Positions 20,216 to 30,304 are shown, numbered from the stretch's first letter. The stretch: DNA of 64,000 bases from Capnocytophaga sp. ARDL2 (GCF_041530365.1 NZ_CP168034.1:1736001-1800000); one strand, 5' to 3'. A program made the numbers and translations. The notes: generated by a model not told the origin, from the letters alone.

Positions 20216-20935
20216 ATGTCAACCAAGCAAGAAATACAATTAAAATCCTTAGAAATCCTCTACCAAGATGATTATATTGTAGTGATTAATAAACCGCATG
20301 GCTTGCCTGTTCATCCTTCGTATATCACTCGAAATGTGGAGGTTTTTGCTTTGCAATTGCTCCGAAATCAGTTGGGGCAAAAGGTGTATCCTGCTCACAG
20401 ATTGGATAGTAAAACTTCGGGAGTGCTTTGTTTTTCCCTTGATAAGGAAACCAACCGACTGATGCAACAAAAATTTCAAAATAGGGAAGTGGACAAGAAA
20501 TATCAGGCTATTGTTCGTGGTTTTACACCAAATGAAATGACTATAGACTATCCGCTTAAACATGAAAATGGCAAAATGCAAGATGCAATAACTCAGTTTT
20601 CAACGCTCGAAAGGTTTGAAATAGACTTGCCTTTTGGAAAACATACAACATCTCGTTATTCTTTAGTCGAGGCAAATCCCAAAACAGGAAGAATGCATCA
20701 ACTTAGAAAGCATTTTGCACATATTTTTCATCCAATTATTGGAGATAGACCGCACGGTTGCAACAAGCAAAACAAACTATGGAAAGATACCTTTCAGATG
20801 ATGACTATGTTGCTGCACGCTTCGGAATTGTCGTTCACTCATCCTTATAACGAAGAGGAAATTAGGATTAAAGCATTATTGTCAAAGGAATTTTCCGAAG
20901 TTTTAGAGTTGTTGAAAGAGAAGGATTTAAAATAA
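20216..20935 (+). CDS. truC: tRNA pseudouridine synthase, TruC-like (RluA family)
   Basis: 239 residues. The catalytic aspartate is Asp64 in HRLDSKTSGV. The C-terminal segment TGRMHQLRKHFAHIFHPIIGD followed by PHG is typical of TruC, which makes pseudouridine 65 in tRNA, rather than of rRNA-acting RluA paralogs; no S4 domain is present, also as in TruC. The ATG at 20216 immediately follows the DUF3841 pseudogene. Confidence 0.85.
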   Translation: MSTKQEIQLKSLEILYQDDYIVVINKPHGLPVHPSYITRNVEVFALQLLRNQLGQKVYPAHRLDSKTSGVLCFSLDKETNRLMQQKFQNREVDKKYQAIVRGFTPNEMTIDYPLKHENGKMQDAITQFSTLERFEIDLPFGKHTTSRYSLVEANPKTGRMHQLRKHFAHIFHPIIGDRPHGCNKQNKLWKDTFQMMTMLLHASELSFTHPYNEEEIRIKALLSKEFSEVLELLKEKDLK

Positions 20936-21110
20936 ATAGATTAGAAAAATAAAAAACTTGTTTGTTTAATATTTTTTAAAAACTCGTTTCATACAACATT
21001 AAATGTTATCCTTTAAATATTATAATTAAATTTTTGATTTTCTTTGATTTTAAACAAATCAACTCTGAGTGAATAAATAAAAAAAGTATAAACCATTAAA
21101 TTTAAAATAA

Positions 21111-21701
21111 ATGAAAATATTATTTGCATCAAATAATCAAAATAAGGCAAACGAAATCAGAAAACAATTGCCTTCTCACATTAAAATTGTAACTTTACAG
21201 GACATTGGATGTACTGAAGACATCCCAGAAACAGGAACTACACTGGAAGAAAATGCTCAGATAAAAGCTGATTATGTTACACAAAATTATCAACTGCCTT
21301 GTTTTGCTGATGATACTGGTTTAGAAATTGACGCTTTGAATGGTGAACCAGGAGTGTATTCAGCTCGTTATGCAGGCGAAGACAAAAATGCCGACAAAAA
21401 TATGGATTTGGTCTTGAAAAGATTAGGTGATTCTACTGAGCGTTCGGCTCAATTCAAAACTGTAATTGCACTAAATATCAATGGAGATAAACATTTGATA
21501 ACAGGTGTGGTAAAAGGTGAAATTCTTACAGAAAAAATAGGAACAGAAGGTTTTGGTTACGACCCTATTTTCAAACCAGAAGGGAGTAATTTGTCATTTG
21601 CCGAAATGTCTATGGATGAAAAAAATCAGTGGAGTCACCGAGGAAAAGCCGTTGCTCAATTGATACAATTTTTAGAGAGAATTTCTTCTGAGGTAAAATA
21701 G
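21111..21701 (+). CDS. rdgB: dITP/XTP pyrophosphatase (Ham1/RdgB)
   Basis: Hydrolyses non-canonical purine NTPs (dITP, XTP) to keep them out of DNA. 196 residues with FASNNQNKANEI at the N-terminus, the signature CFADDTGLEIDALNGEPGVYSARYAG (here in two parts around Gly), and FGYDPIF and SHRGKA near the C-terminus. Complete and normal length. Stands alone with its own terminator. Confidence 0.94.
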   Translation: MKILFASNNQNKANEIRKQLPSHIKIVTLQDIGCTEDIPETGTTLEENAQIKADYVTQNYQLPCFADDTGLEIDALNGEPGVYSARYAGEDKNADKNMDLVLKRLGDSTERSAQFKTVIALNINGDKHLITGVVKGEILTEKIGTEGFGYDPIFKPEGSNLSFAEMSMDEKNQWSHRGKAVAQLIQFLERISSEVK

Positions 21702-21735
21702 TTTGTTTAAATAAAGTCTTATATTTTTAATTTAG

Positions 21736-21773
21736 AGTATGACAAAGTCTCTGTACTTTGCCATACTTTTTTA
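21736..21773 (+). terminator. Terminator of rdgB
   Basis: AGTATGACAAAGT (21736-21748) pairs with ACTTTGCCATACT (21755-21767) with one mismatch, followed by T6. Confidence 0.82.
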
Positions 21774-21934
21774 TTTCTAACCACTGAAGCATAGAGTAAA
21801 TCTAGCTCCCTAATCTCCGAAGGAATAAACTATGAAATATAAGAGCTATGATTTCTTTTAAGCGAAGCGTATCTGATATCTTAAATAATCTCTGTTACTC
21901 AATTGTGAAAAAATAAGCCTTTGTGATGATAATC

Positions 21935-22318
21935 CTACAAATATATCATCGCCAATAAACTTGGTATCAAATATATAACTATCGTTCTGGCTCCGTCAAA
22001 ATCTTTTGCAAATCGCTGACCTATCAACATCAATAAAAGGCAAAAGATATTGGCAACCATCATCCATTCTATAGAATCATTTTGGTCGAAATAAAATAAC
22101 GAATGAAAGGCATATATCGACAATAAAAAGGTTATCAATTCGCCTATTAGCAAAACAACCAATCCTATAGGAATCAATGATTTTATGGGCGTTTTTTCAA
22201 AATGTACTTTCATCCAACCCAATGTATCTGAAAAATTAAAGATTTTTTCAAAAAATGAAAATCCATAAGTAATCATGATAAACAATACAAATGTAAAGGG
22301 AAAAAGAATTTCTTTCAT
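21935..22318 (-). CDS. DoxX-like integral membrane protein
   Basis: 127 residues with four predicted membrane helices (about 4-22, 45-68, 83-100, 110-126) and the FSFFEKIFNFSDTLGWMKVHFEKTPI layout of DoxX-like small membrane proteins. Function is not established for this subgroup. It begins 12 bases after dnaG and is probably co-transcribed with it. Confidence 0.72.
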   Translation of the reverse strand: MKEILFPFTFVLFIMITYGFSFFEKIFNFSDTLGWMKVHFEKTPIKSLIPIGLVVLLIGELITFLLSIYAFHSLFYFDQNDSIEWMMVANIFCLLLMLIGQRFAKDFDGARTIVIYLIPSLLAMIYL

Positions 22319-22330
22319 TTTAGAGCCTGT

Positions 22331-24295
22331 TTAAAATCTTGATATAATTCGACCTAATTTGGTTGAAAAACGATTGGACAATTGAATATAATCCATAATT
22401 AATGGTAAAATTTCATGTGTTTTTGCATCGGGAATTGCCATTTTATTTTTCAAATTTTCCACCATGGCATTCAACAAACACCAACGAAAAGTCAATATGG
22501 TTTCGTGTACCAATTGAGAAATACTTGCTGATTTTTCTTTCACAAAAATGTTTTTAGACTCCCAATTGTGCAACACCTCTTTTTCATCTTCCATCAAAAT
22601 GTTTGAAATTTCTTCAACATATTCCTCAGGTGCTTGAGTCAAATATTCCGAAACATTCCAATAGCCATTTTGCTTGTAAAATTGAATAATATCTTGGTAA
22701 ATTCCGCTGTATAAGGAATGAGTAAGCGAAATTTCATCCTCTTGCAAACTTACCAAAATTTTATCTATAACCAATTGATTTCTTTTAATATATGATGTAA
22801 CAACCTCATCATCTTGAATGGTATAAACCTCATCTTGAAAGGTTTCTGTTACATTGCCGTACAACAACAAAATTTCAATCAATTTCTTTTCCAAAAATTC
22901 CATAGAATTGACTTTTGGAGCAGGGGCAGTCATCGCACGAGAAATTTCCATTTTTCGTTCTTCGACTACTTTTTTATTGGCAGATTGAATTTCTTTTTTT
23001 ATGTATTGAGACAAACTACTAAACAGTACTTCCTCAGAAACTTGCATCAAAGAAGCACATTCTTTTATATACAATTCCCTTTTGATGGGATCGGAAATTT
23101 TTGAAATAGAAACGATGATTTCTCTGACTACTTCAGCTTTTTTAATCGGGTCATTTCCAGAGTCTTTTGTAAGAAAATTAACCTTGAATTTGATAAAATC
23201 GGTTTCATTTTCCTTTAAATAGTTTTCCAGTTCCTCCGTTGACAGTTTTTTTGCCATACTATCCGGATCTTCGCCATCTGGAAAGGTACATACACGCACA
23301 TTCATTCCCGCTTCCAAAATCATATCAATTCCTCGCAACGACGCACGCATACCGGCAGTATCTCCGTCAAATAGCACCGTGATATTGGGAGTCAATCGCT
23401 GTATCAAACGGATTTGATCTGTTGTCAAAGCTGTACCCGACGAAGCCACCACATTTTCTATTCCTGCTTGATGAAACTGAATCACATCGGTATATCCTTC
23501 TACCAAATAGCATTTATTTACCCTGACGATAGACTGTTTGGCTTGAAAGATTCCGTATAAAATTTTACTCTTGTGATAGATTTCACTTTCGGGCGAATTG
23601 AGGTATTTTGCCTGTTTTTTATGATTGGTGAGGATACGACCACCAAAACCTAAAATGCGTCCACCCAAACTCAAAATCGGAAACATCACACGACCTTTGA
23701 AACGGTCAAAATACTTTCCATCTTCCTTTTTTATAGTTAAACCTGTTTTTTCGAGGTATTCCATTTTATAGCCTTTTTGCAAGGCATAATCAGAAAAAGC
23801 ACTCCATTGGTCAGGTGAAAATCCCAATTTGAATTTTTTGATAATTTCTACTCGAAAACCACGCTCTTTAAAATAGGAAAGTCCGATGGCACGACCTTCT
23901 TCCTCTTCCCAAATTTGTTTTTCGAAATAATTTGCCGCCACATCATTAACCAAAAACATACTTTCTTTTTCGTTTTGAAGTTTTTTGTCTTCGTCGTTTT
24001 GAATGGTTTCTTCGATTTCGATGTTGTATTTTTTTGCTAAATACCTAATGGCTTCAGGATAAGAAAATTGCTCATGCTCCATGATAAAAGAAATCGCATT
24101 ACCACCTTTTCCAGAAGAAAAATCCTTCCATATTTGTTTGGCTGGTGAAACCATAAACGAAGGAGTTTTTTCACTCACAAACGGACTCAACCCTTTGTAA
24201 TTGGATCCCGATTTTTTCAAAACGACAAAATCCTGAATTACCTCCTCAACTCTAGCGGTTTCTAAAACAGTTTCTATGGTTTTCTTTGATATCAT
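22331..24295 (-). CDS. dnaG: DNA primase, degenerate zinc-binding domain
   Basis: Makes RNA primers at the replication fork. 654 residues: N-terminal zinc-ribbon-type domain (1-100), TOPRIM catalytic domain with LVEGYTDVIQFHQAG and LFDGDTAGMRASLRG, and a helicase-binding C-terminal region. The usual four zinc ligands (Cys, His, Cys, Cys) are replaced by Ser37, Val40, Asp58 and Ser61 (GLSPFVSEKTPSF and WKDFSSGKGGN), although the fold-defining residues around them are kept. I recall the same loss in other flavobacterial primases, but cannot check it here. Confidence 0.94.
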   Translation of the reverse strand: MISKKTIETVLETARVEEVIQDFVVLKKSGSNYKGLSPFVSEKTPSFMVSPAKQIWKDFSSGKGGNAISFIMEHEQFSYPEAIRYLAKKYNIEIEETIQNDEDKKLQNEKESMFLVNDVAANYFEKQIWEEEEGRAIGLSYFKERGFRVEIIKKFKLGFSPDQWSAFSDYALQKGYKMEYLEKTGLTIKKEDGKYFDRFKGRVMFPILSLGGRILGFGGRILTNHKKQAKYLNSPESEIYHKSKILYGIFQAKQSIVRVNKCYLVEGYTDVIQFHQAGIENVVASSGTALTTDQIRLIQRLTPNITVLFDGDTAGMRASLRGIDMILEAGMNVRVCTFPDGEDPDSMAKKLSTEELENYLKENETDFIKFKVNFLTKDSGNDPIKKAEVVREIIVSISKISDPIKRELYIKECASLMQVSEEVLFSSLSQYIKKEIQSANKKVVEERKMEISRAMTAPAPKVNSMEFLEKKLIEILLLYGNVTETFQDEVYTIQDDEVVTSYIKRNQLVIDKILVSLQEDEISLTHSLYSGIYQDIIQFYKQNGYWNVSEYLTQAPEEYVEEISNILMEDEKEVLHNWESKNIFVKEKSASISQLVHETILTFRWCLLNAMVENLKNKMAIPDAKTHEILPLIMDYIQLSNRFSTKLGRIISRF

Positions 24296-24435
24296 GAAGA
24301 AATATTTGATTGGAGGACAAAAATACTAAGTTTTATCTGAGTAGGACAATTTTTTCGGATTGAATTATTTTATTGATATGAAATAGGAGGGGAGTTAATG
24401 TTATTGATAATTTAAAATTGGCAATAGATAATTAT

Positions 24436-25332
24436 TCACACCCATTTCCGTAAAGATTGCTCTAAAGTTTTGCATTGAAATTCAAAGCCTAATTCCTCCA
24501 ACCGTTGGGCTTCTACGCGACTTCCCTCAAGCATTAACACTGATGCTTCGCCTAAAATTATTTTCAATATAATAGCAGGTAAGGCAGGTAAAACAACCCT
24601 TTTTCCTACTATTTTTGCTAGGGTATGAGTAAATTTTTTATTAGTGATATGTTCAGGAGCCACAACATTATATATTCCCGAAGTTAAGTTATGGTGCATT
24701 AAAAACAACGTAACACGAACTAAATCATCTAAATCTATCCATGGAATCCACTGTTTGCCATTGCCCATCACCTGAGCAAGTCCCTTGTTAAAAATAGGTA
24801 GTAAGGTAGCTAGTATCCCACCTCGATTACTAAGAATTACGCCTAAACGCAATTTCAATACCCGGTCGGAAACCTCTGTAAAAGCATCAGCGGCTTGTTC
24901 CCATTGTTGACAGACATCACTTAGGAAATCATTACCTAAAGTCGAATTTTCAGTGTAAATATTCTGAGAAGTTACAGAACCGTAATATCCTACTGCAGAA
25001 GCCGAAACAAAAGTTTTGAGCTTTATATTATGCTGTTTTACAGATTGGAATAATAGTTTAGCAGAAGTAATTCTACTGTCCAAAATCTCTTGTTTACGGC
25101 TTTTTGTCCAACGTTTCTCACCAATAGAAGCACCCGCCAAATGCACGATATGTTGCACACCGATTAAAGCATTATTAGCAATATATCCTTTGTCAATATC
25201 CCATAAAAAATGATTGGGTTTGTCTGCCTTTCGACTCAAAAATCGAACCTGATAGGTTGGAGTCAATGCCTCTGCCAATGCTTGAGCGTACATCCCCGAA
25301 CCACCTGTAATTAATACTACTTCTTGCGACAT
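24436..25332 (-). CDS. TIGR01777 family NAD(P)-dependent epimerase/SDR protein
   Basis: 298 residues with an N-terminal Rossmann motif (LITGGSGMYAQALAEAL), HLAGASIGEKRWTKSRKQEIL, SASAVGYYGS with a YYG-type active site, RLGVILSNRGGIL, and IPWIDLDDLVRV. This is the YfcH-like TIGR01777 subfamily; its substrate is not established. The gene stands alone, convergent with nothing close; about 140 bases upstream of it on the other side separate it from dnaG. Confidence 0.88.
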   Translation of the reverse strand: MSQEVVLITGGSGMYAQALAEALTPTYQVRFLSRKADKPNHFLWDIDKGYIANNALIGVQHIVHLAGASIGEKRWTKSRKQEILDSRITSAKLLFQSVKQHNIKLKTFVSASAVGYYGSVTSQNIYTENSTLGNDFLSDVCQQWEQAADAFTEVSDRVLKLRLGVILSNRGGILATLLPIFNKGLAQVMGNGKQWIPWIDLDDLVRVTLFLMHHNLTSGIYNVVAPEHITNKKFTHTLAKIVGKRVVLPALPAIILKIILGEASVLMLEGSRVEAQRLEELGFEFQCKTLEQSLRKWV

Positions 25333-25506
25333 TCTCTAATATTTTCCGAGCTTTTAAATTATTTAGAAATACAAATTTAGTAATCATTTGGTGAAATTTA
25401 TTAGAAAAAGAATTTGAAGTTTTCTTTATTCCTTTTTGAAAAATTTCACCTTTCAATTAGTTTTTATTCCTCTTCTTAGAAGAAATAGAAAAAAATGGTT
25501 ACAATT

Positions 25507-27750
25507 TTAGAAATTTACGAAAGAAGTTTTTGGGAACAACTTCTTCTTCAACCTCAAACTATTCCCCACTACACTTACGGAGCTCAGTGCCATAGCGGCT
25601 CCTGCAAGCATCGGGTTGAGCAGAAATCCGTTGATAGGGTAGAGGATTCCCGCAGCCACAGGAATACCGATAAGGTTGTAAATAAATGCCCAAAACAGAT
25701 TCTGACGGACGGTCGTCACCGTGTGTTTTGAAAGGCGAATGGCTTGTGGAATTTTGGTCAAATCTGATGAAATGAGTGTCATTTTGGCAACATCCATCGC
25801 AATATCCGAACCTTTGCCCATTGCAATGCTTACATCTGCCGTGGCAAGTGCCGTGCTATCGTTGATGCCATCGCCTACCATGGCCACTACTTTTCCTTGA
25901 GATTGCAGTTTTTTTACAAAGTCTGCCTTGTCTTGTGGCAAAACTTCTGCCTGATAATGCTCGATGCCCGTTTGTTGGGCAATAGCTTTTGCAGTAGTCT
26001 CGTTATCGCCCGTGAGCATATACAGTTCAATCCCCATTTGTTGCAATTCTTCAATCGCCTGAATGGAAGTTTCCTTGATTTTATCCGAAATTGCCAACAC
26101 ACTCAATGCCTTTTGGCTATCAGCAAACCAAATCACGGTTTTGGCTTGGTGTGTCCATTCATCGGCTTTTTCAATTAGCTTTGCATCAATATTGATGTGA
26201 TTTTCGAGGAGTAATTTTTGATTTCCTACGAAATACATTTTATCATTAAATATTGCTTTTGCTCCTTTTCCTGTGATACTTTGGAAATCCGATATTTCAA
26301 CTTTGTCAAAGTTTTTATTAAAACAACCCACTACCGCTTCTGCCAACGGGTGTTCCGATTGTTTTTCGATGCTTACCAAAATATTTTCAGTAGTATCTTC
26401 ATCGTTTAACCATTGAATATCGGTAACTTGCGGTTTGCCTTCGGTGATGGTTCCCGTTTTGTCAAGGATAATCGCATTGATTTTATTTGCCGATTCCAAA
26501 CTTTCAGCATCTTTGATGAGGATTCCGTTTTCAGCACCTTTGCCTACGCCCACCATTATCGCGGTGGGAGTAGCCAATCCCAAGGCACAAGGACAAGCGA
26601 TAATCAATACCGTAACCGCGGAAATTAATCCTTGCACCCATTGATTTTCAGCACCTAAAATTACCCAAAGTGCGAAAGTCAGCACGGCAATTGCTAAAAC
26701 CGTAGGCACAAAAATCGCTGCAATTTTATCCACTAACTTTTGTACGGGGGCTTTACTTCCCTGAGCGTCTTGCACGGTTTTAATGATTTGAGCAAGGAGT
26801 GTCTCTTTGCCTACCTTTTTAGCTTGAAACTGAAAACTTCCCTTTTGGTTAATCGTTCCTGCATAGACTTTTTCGCCTTTGGATTTCTGTACAGGCACAG
26901 GTTCTCCACTGAGCATACTTTCGTCCACAAAGGAAGTTCCCAAAGTCACCACACCGTCTACGGCAATCTTTTCACCGGGTTTTACAAGAATAATATCCCC
27001 TGCATTTACCTCGCCTATCGGAGTAATTTTTTCAGTATTTTCATCAAGTACCACCACGGTTTTGGGCTGTAATCCCATTAGCTTTTTTATGGCTGTGGAA
27101 GTATTTCCTTTGGCTTTTTCTTCTAAATATCGTCCCAATAAAATAAAGGCAATAATCACCGAAGCAGCCTCAAAATAAATATGCGGATGAATGCCCATTC
27201 GATGCAAAGATTCGGCGAAAACCATCATCGCTACACTGAAAATGTAGGCGATTCCTGTGCTGAGTGCCACGAGTGTATCCATATTGGCAGTGCGATGTTG
27301 GGCTTGTTTCCACGCATTTACGAAAAAATCTTTTCCTAACCAAAATACGACAGGCGTAGCAAATAACCACGAAGTTTCGTTGCCATAGGGCATATTCATA
27401 AAAAACATTCCGATAATCACCACAGGAAGCGAAAAGATAATTGCCCAAGTGGTTTTGAATTTCAGTTTTTTAAGTTTCTCTTCGTGAATGTTTTCGAGGG
27501 TTTGTTGTTGTTCTTCTTCATTTTCGATAAGTAGGTCGTACCCGCCTTTTTGTACGGCTTTTTTTATTTCGGCAATGCTTGTTGCACTCGGAAAATATTC
27601 CACCGTAAGGTTGCCCGTGGCAAAATTTACCGAAGCCGATACGATGCCCTGGGTTTGCTTTACAATGTTTTCTGCCCCGCTGGCACAAGCCGCACAGCTC
27701 ATTCCAAGGATGGGAAAAGTTTGTGTGATGGTATTTTTATTTTTTGACAT
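25507..27750 (-). CDS. copA: Copper-exporting P1B-type ATPase
   Basis: Pumps Cu(I) out of the cytoplasm. 747 residues: an N-terminal heavy-metal-associated domain with Cys19/Cys22 in GMSCAACASG, eight membrane helices, the transmembrane metal motif IIACPCALGLATP, phosphorylated Asp in DKTGTITEG, the HP motif SEHPLAEA, and hinge MVGDGINDSTALATADVSIAM. CPC with the C-terminal motifs fits group 1B-1 (copper). A second, truncated copy of its first 80-odd codons lies at 30305-30571 beside an IS element. Confidence 0.93.
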   Translation of the reverse strand: MSKNKNTITQTFPILGMSCAACASGAENIVKQTQGIVSASVNFATGNLTVEYFPSATSIAEIKKAVQKGGYDLLIENEEEQQQTLENIHEEKLKKLKFKTTWAIIFSLPVVIIGMFFMNMPYGNETSWLFATPVVFWLGKDFFVNAWKQAQHRTANMDTLVALSTGIAYIFSVAMMVFAESLHRMGIHPHIYFEAASVIIAFILLGRYLEEKAKGNTSTAIKKLMGLQPKTVVVLDENTEKITPIGEVNAGDIILVKPGEKIAVDGVVTLGTSFVDESMLSGEPVPVQKSKGEKVYAGTINQKGSFQFQAKKVGKETLLAQIIKTVQDAQGSKAPVQKLVDKIAAIFVPTVLAIAVLTFALWVILGAENQWVQGLISAVTVLIIACPCALGLATPTAIMVGVGKGAENGILIKDAESLESANKINAIILDKTGTITEGKPQVTDIQWLNDEDTTENILVSIEKQSEHPLAEAVVGCFNKNFDKVEISDFQSITGKGAKAIFNDKMYFVGNQKLLLENHINIDAKLIEKADEWTHQAKTVIWFADSQKALSVLAISDKIKETSIQAIEELQQMGIELYMLTGDNETTAKAIAQQTGIEHYQAEVLPQDKADFVKKLQSQGKVVAMVGDGINDSTALATADVSIAMGKGSDIAMDVAKMTLISSDLTKIPQAIRLSKHTVTTVRQNLFWAFIYNLIGIPVAAGILYPINGFLLNPMLAGAAMALSSVSVVGNSLRLKKKLFPKTSFVNF

Positions 27751-27857
27751 TTTTCTTGATTTTTATAATGCGAATTTCGTGAATTTTTTGCTAAGGATTG
27801 TTGTGGAATTTTTTTGAAGGATTGTAAGATTGCTTGTTAAGTGTTTTTTATTAAAGC

Positions 27858-28556
27858 TCATTTCTTAAGCATAATTTTATTCCAAGTGGTTAGAATAATC
27901 AAAAAAACAATAACACAAATTAATGTTACAATATTCGTTTTAATCAATAAAGTATGAATAGTAGCGGGAACAATTAGTGATTTTGTTTTTAAAACTGAAA
28001 AAGTAAGCAAAATTGAAAAAACAATGCAAAATATGAGAAATAGATAAAATCCACCATATTGTTCAAAATCATTGAATATGAATACATGCCATACAGCCCA
28101 AAATATTCCTGATATTAAGCTTTTTATAATTAGATTTAACTTTCCTAAATTTTCAATTAGATATCCTCGCCAAGTGTATTCTTCCATAATATTATAAATA
28201 AATGTTATGAAACAAAATATAAATGCCCAAATATGTTCATCAACTCCTTGGTTGTTTTTGAATCCATAAATAGTATAGCCTGTAAATAGAATAATTGGAA
28301 AAAGCAATGCTTTTACTTTTTGATTTCCTAAGAAAGAAATTTTGGATTTTTCATCTGTATAAAATTTATAAAAAAGGATTGAAACAATTAAAATTGCAAA
28401 TCCGTGATTGAAATTCCACGGTAAGTGTACCTCTGTAAAAAGAGTCACAATTATTTGAAAGAGATTTGGTAGTTTTCTTGATAAAAAAGTTATTATTAGA
28501 ATAGAAAAATAGAAGATGATAATTTTATACCAATTTACTTTTTGTAATTCTTTCAT
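27858..28556 (-). CDS. CPBP family intramembrane metalloprotease
   Basis: 232 residues, strongly hydrophobic with about seven helices. The CAAX-protease/bacteriocin-processing motifs are present: Glu125-Glu126-x3-Arg130 (EEYTWRGYL), and Phe152...His157 (FWAVWHVF); a third motif Asn/Asp-His is less clear (ATIHTLL). Bacterial members are often linked to peptide maturation or immunity, but no peptide-encoding gene is evident nearby. Confidence 0.85.
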   Translation of the reverse strand: MKELQKVNWYKIIIFYFSILIITFLSRKLPNLFQIIVTLFTEVHLPWNFNHGFAILIVSILFYKFYTDEKSKISFLGNQKVKALLFPIILFTGYTIYGFKNNQGVDEHIWAFIFCFITFIYNIMEEYTWRGYLIENLGKLNLIIKSLISGIFWAVWHVFIFNDFEQYGGFYLFLIFCIVFSILLTFSVLKTKSLIVPATIHTLLIKTNIVTLICVIVFLIILTTWNKIMLKK

Positions 28557-28722
28557 TTTTCAAGTAATTTTAGTGAGTGTTTAAGGGGGGATTCATTTAT
28601 TTTGTCATTAAATCAAAAATGTTCTGTAAATCAGTGTAATTCTGAATATGCTGAAATCTGTTTTTACATTTTATTATTTGTAATATGTGAACTAAAATAA
28701 TTTAAAAGAGCTTTTTGTTTTC

Positions 28723-29382
28723 CTATGATTCTTTTTTCATTACAAAGGTAGAAAATTCTCTTAAAATGGGAGTGCCTATTTTGCTCAAAATATTTTCTGA
28801 TTGATGTTCAAATTTGTGAATTACAAAGCGTGAATTGTCAACTAACTCTTTGATTGAATGGTTATTATAGGGAATGAATCCAAACTTTGTAAAAGGTAAA
28901 TTTTTAAATGATTTTTCTTGGATAAAAGTTATAATTAATTTTCCTTTGGGCTTCAACACTCGATACAATTCTTGAATAAAATGAATAGGATTTTGCCAAA
29001 AATAAAGTGTATTTACCGTAAAAACAGCATCAAAAGAATCATCTTTAAACGGAATGTTTTCTCCGTCATATAGTTGAAAATGAATTGATTGAGAAAGTGA
29101 AAGATGGGTGGTGTTTTCAATTGCTTGTTTATACATTAATTCCGAAATTTCTAAACCGAAATAAGCTAATTTGGGCTTATTTTTAAATAGATATTCCAAA
29201 TGTTTTGCATTTCCGTGACCGATTTCTAATACTTTTGAATTCTCAAAAATTTCCAAAAAATCAATCGCGTGTTTGATCATTGAGAAATTTGATTGATGCA
29301 TCATATTGCCAATTTCAACACCTTTTTCTCCAGAAGGCAATCGGAGTTGCTCTGCTAACTCTTTATATTTTTGTTGGCACAT
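28723..29382 (-). CDS. Class I SAM-dependent methyltransferase
   Basis: 219 residues with motif I VLEIGHGNAKHLEYL, acidic motif YFGLEIS, and the post-motif segments FDAVFTVNTLYFW and LYRVLKPKGKLIITF, all of the Methyltransf_11 type. The substrate cannot be predicted. The IS5 element begins 31 bases upstream of the start, so the native promoter may have been displaced; the coding region itself is intact. Confidence 0.85.
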   Translation of the reverse strand: MCQQKYKELAEQLRLPSGEKGVEIGNMMHQSNFSMIKHAIDFLEIFENSKVLEIGHGNAKHLEYLFKNKPKLAYFGLEISELMYKQAIENTTHLSLSQSIHFQLYDGENIPFKDDSFDAVFTVNTLYFWQNPIHFIQELYRVLKPKGKLIITFIQEKSFKNLPFTKFGFIPYNNHSIKELVDNSRFVIHKFEHQSENILSKIGTPILREFSTFVMKKES

Positions 29383-29413
29383 AGGCTAAATTTGAGTTTT
29401 TTAGATTTTAAAC

Positions 29414-30294
29414 CTGTTTAAACTTTTAAAAGAGTAAAAGTTCCAAGAAAAATAAGTATTTTTGTTTTGCATAAAAAATTAAAATTCAAGGAACTTTGGG
29501 CAAAGATACGATAAAAAAATGGATTCTTCCTTATTTGAGTACAGGAAAAAGAGGATTTAAAACAAAATTTGATTTATCATTGATTTCTCTTCTGATAATC
29601 AAACGATTAAAAACAGGCTGTCAATGGAGAGAACTTCCAGTAGAAATGTATTTTAAAGACCAAAAAATAAGCTATCAAACGGTTTATTATTACTTCAACA
29701 AATGGAGTAAAAATGGTGATTTCCAGAGAATTTGGCTTAATTTATTGCTTCATAACAAACGAAAATTAGATATGTCTTGCGTGCAATTGGATGGAAGTCA
29801 TACACGATGCAGAATGGGCGGTCAATCCGTTGGTTATCAAGCAAGAAAGAAGTCAAAAATGACCAATTCTATTTTTTTGTGTGATAATTTGGGGCAAATT
29901 TTAGCAATGGGCAGTCCGAAATCTGGTAATCATCACGATTTGAAAGATATAGAATCGGTTTTAAAAGAAATTTTGAGGCTTTTGAAAGAAGCAAAAATAG
30001 AACATAAAGGTCTGTTTCTCAATGCATATTCAGGTTTTGATAGCCGAGATTTAAGGCGATTTTTAGAGAAAAAAGAAATTATTGCCAATATCAAACAAAA
30101 TCCGAGAAATGGGCAGGATGAAGATGTTTATTTTGATGAAAAATTGTATAAAAATCGTTTTAAAATAGAGCGGACTTTTGCGTGGTTAGATGGATTTAAA
30201 GGATTGGTAATGAGATACGAAACCCTAAATACAACTTGGGTTGCAATGTTGTATTTAGGGTTTATAATGAGGTTTATTAGAAAAGTTTAAACAG
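29414..30294 (+). mobile_element. IS5-family insertion sequence
   Basis: About 881 bases bounded by inverted repeats: CTGTTTAAACTTTT at 29414-29427 and its complement AAAAGTTTAAACAG at 30281-30294. One transposase gene fills it. The left end lies between the methyltransferase start and unrelated DNA, and the right end touches the copA stump. I could not identify a convincing target duplication. A truncated relative is at 46988. Confidence 0.85.
29496..30290 (+). CDS. IS5-family transposase, probable catalytic substitution
   Basis: 264 residues; N-terminal DUF4096-type domain (KKWILPYLSTGKRG...CQWRELP) followed by an RNase H-like DDE domain. The first Asp (Asp99, QLDGSHTRC) and the Glu (Glu225, KIERTFAWLDGF) are present. 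The second catalytic Asp normally sits in NADxGFD; here the segment is NAYSGFD, Tyr178 replacing Asp (TAT for GAT). The start is TTG at 29496; no ATG gives this N-terminus. The element may therefore be immobile on its own. Confidence 0.85.
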   Translation: MGKDTIKKWILPYLSTGKRGFKTKFDLSLISLLIIKRLKTGCQWRELPVEMYFKDQKISYQTVYYYFNKWSKNGDFQRIWLNLLLHNKRKLDMSCVQLDGSHTRCRMGGQSVGYQARKKSKMTNSIFLCDNLGQILAMGSPKSGNHHDLKDIESVLKEILRLLKEAKIEHKGLFLNAYSGFDSRDLRRFLEKKEIIANIKQNPRNGQDEDVYFDEKLYKNRFKIERTFAWLDGFKGLVMRYETLNTTWVAMLYLGFIMRFIRKV

Positions 30295-30304
30295 TTTTTT
30301 TTTG

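Noticed and set aside
25333..25506. A small gene between the epimerase and copA
   Set aside because: Only short frames without start context or conserved features are present.
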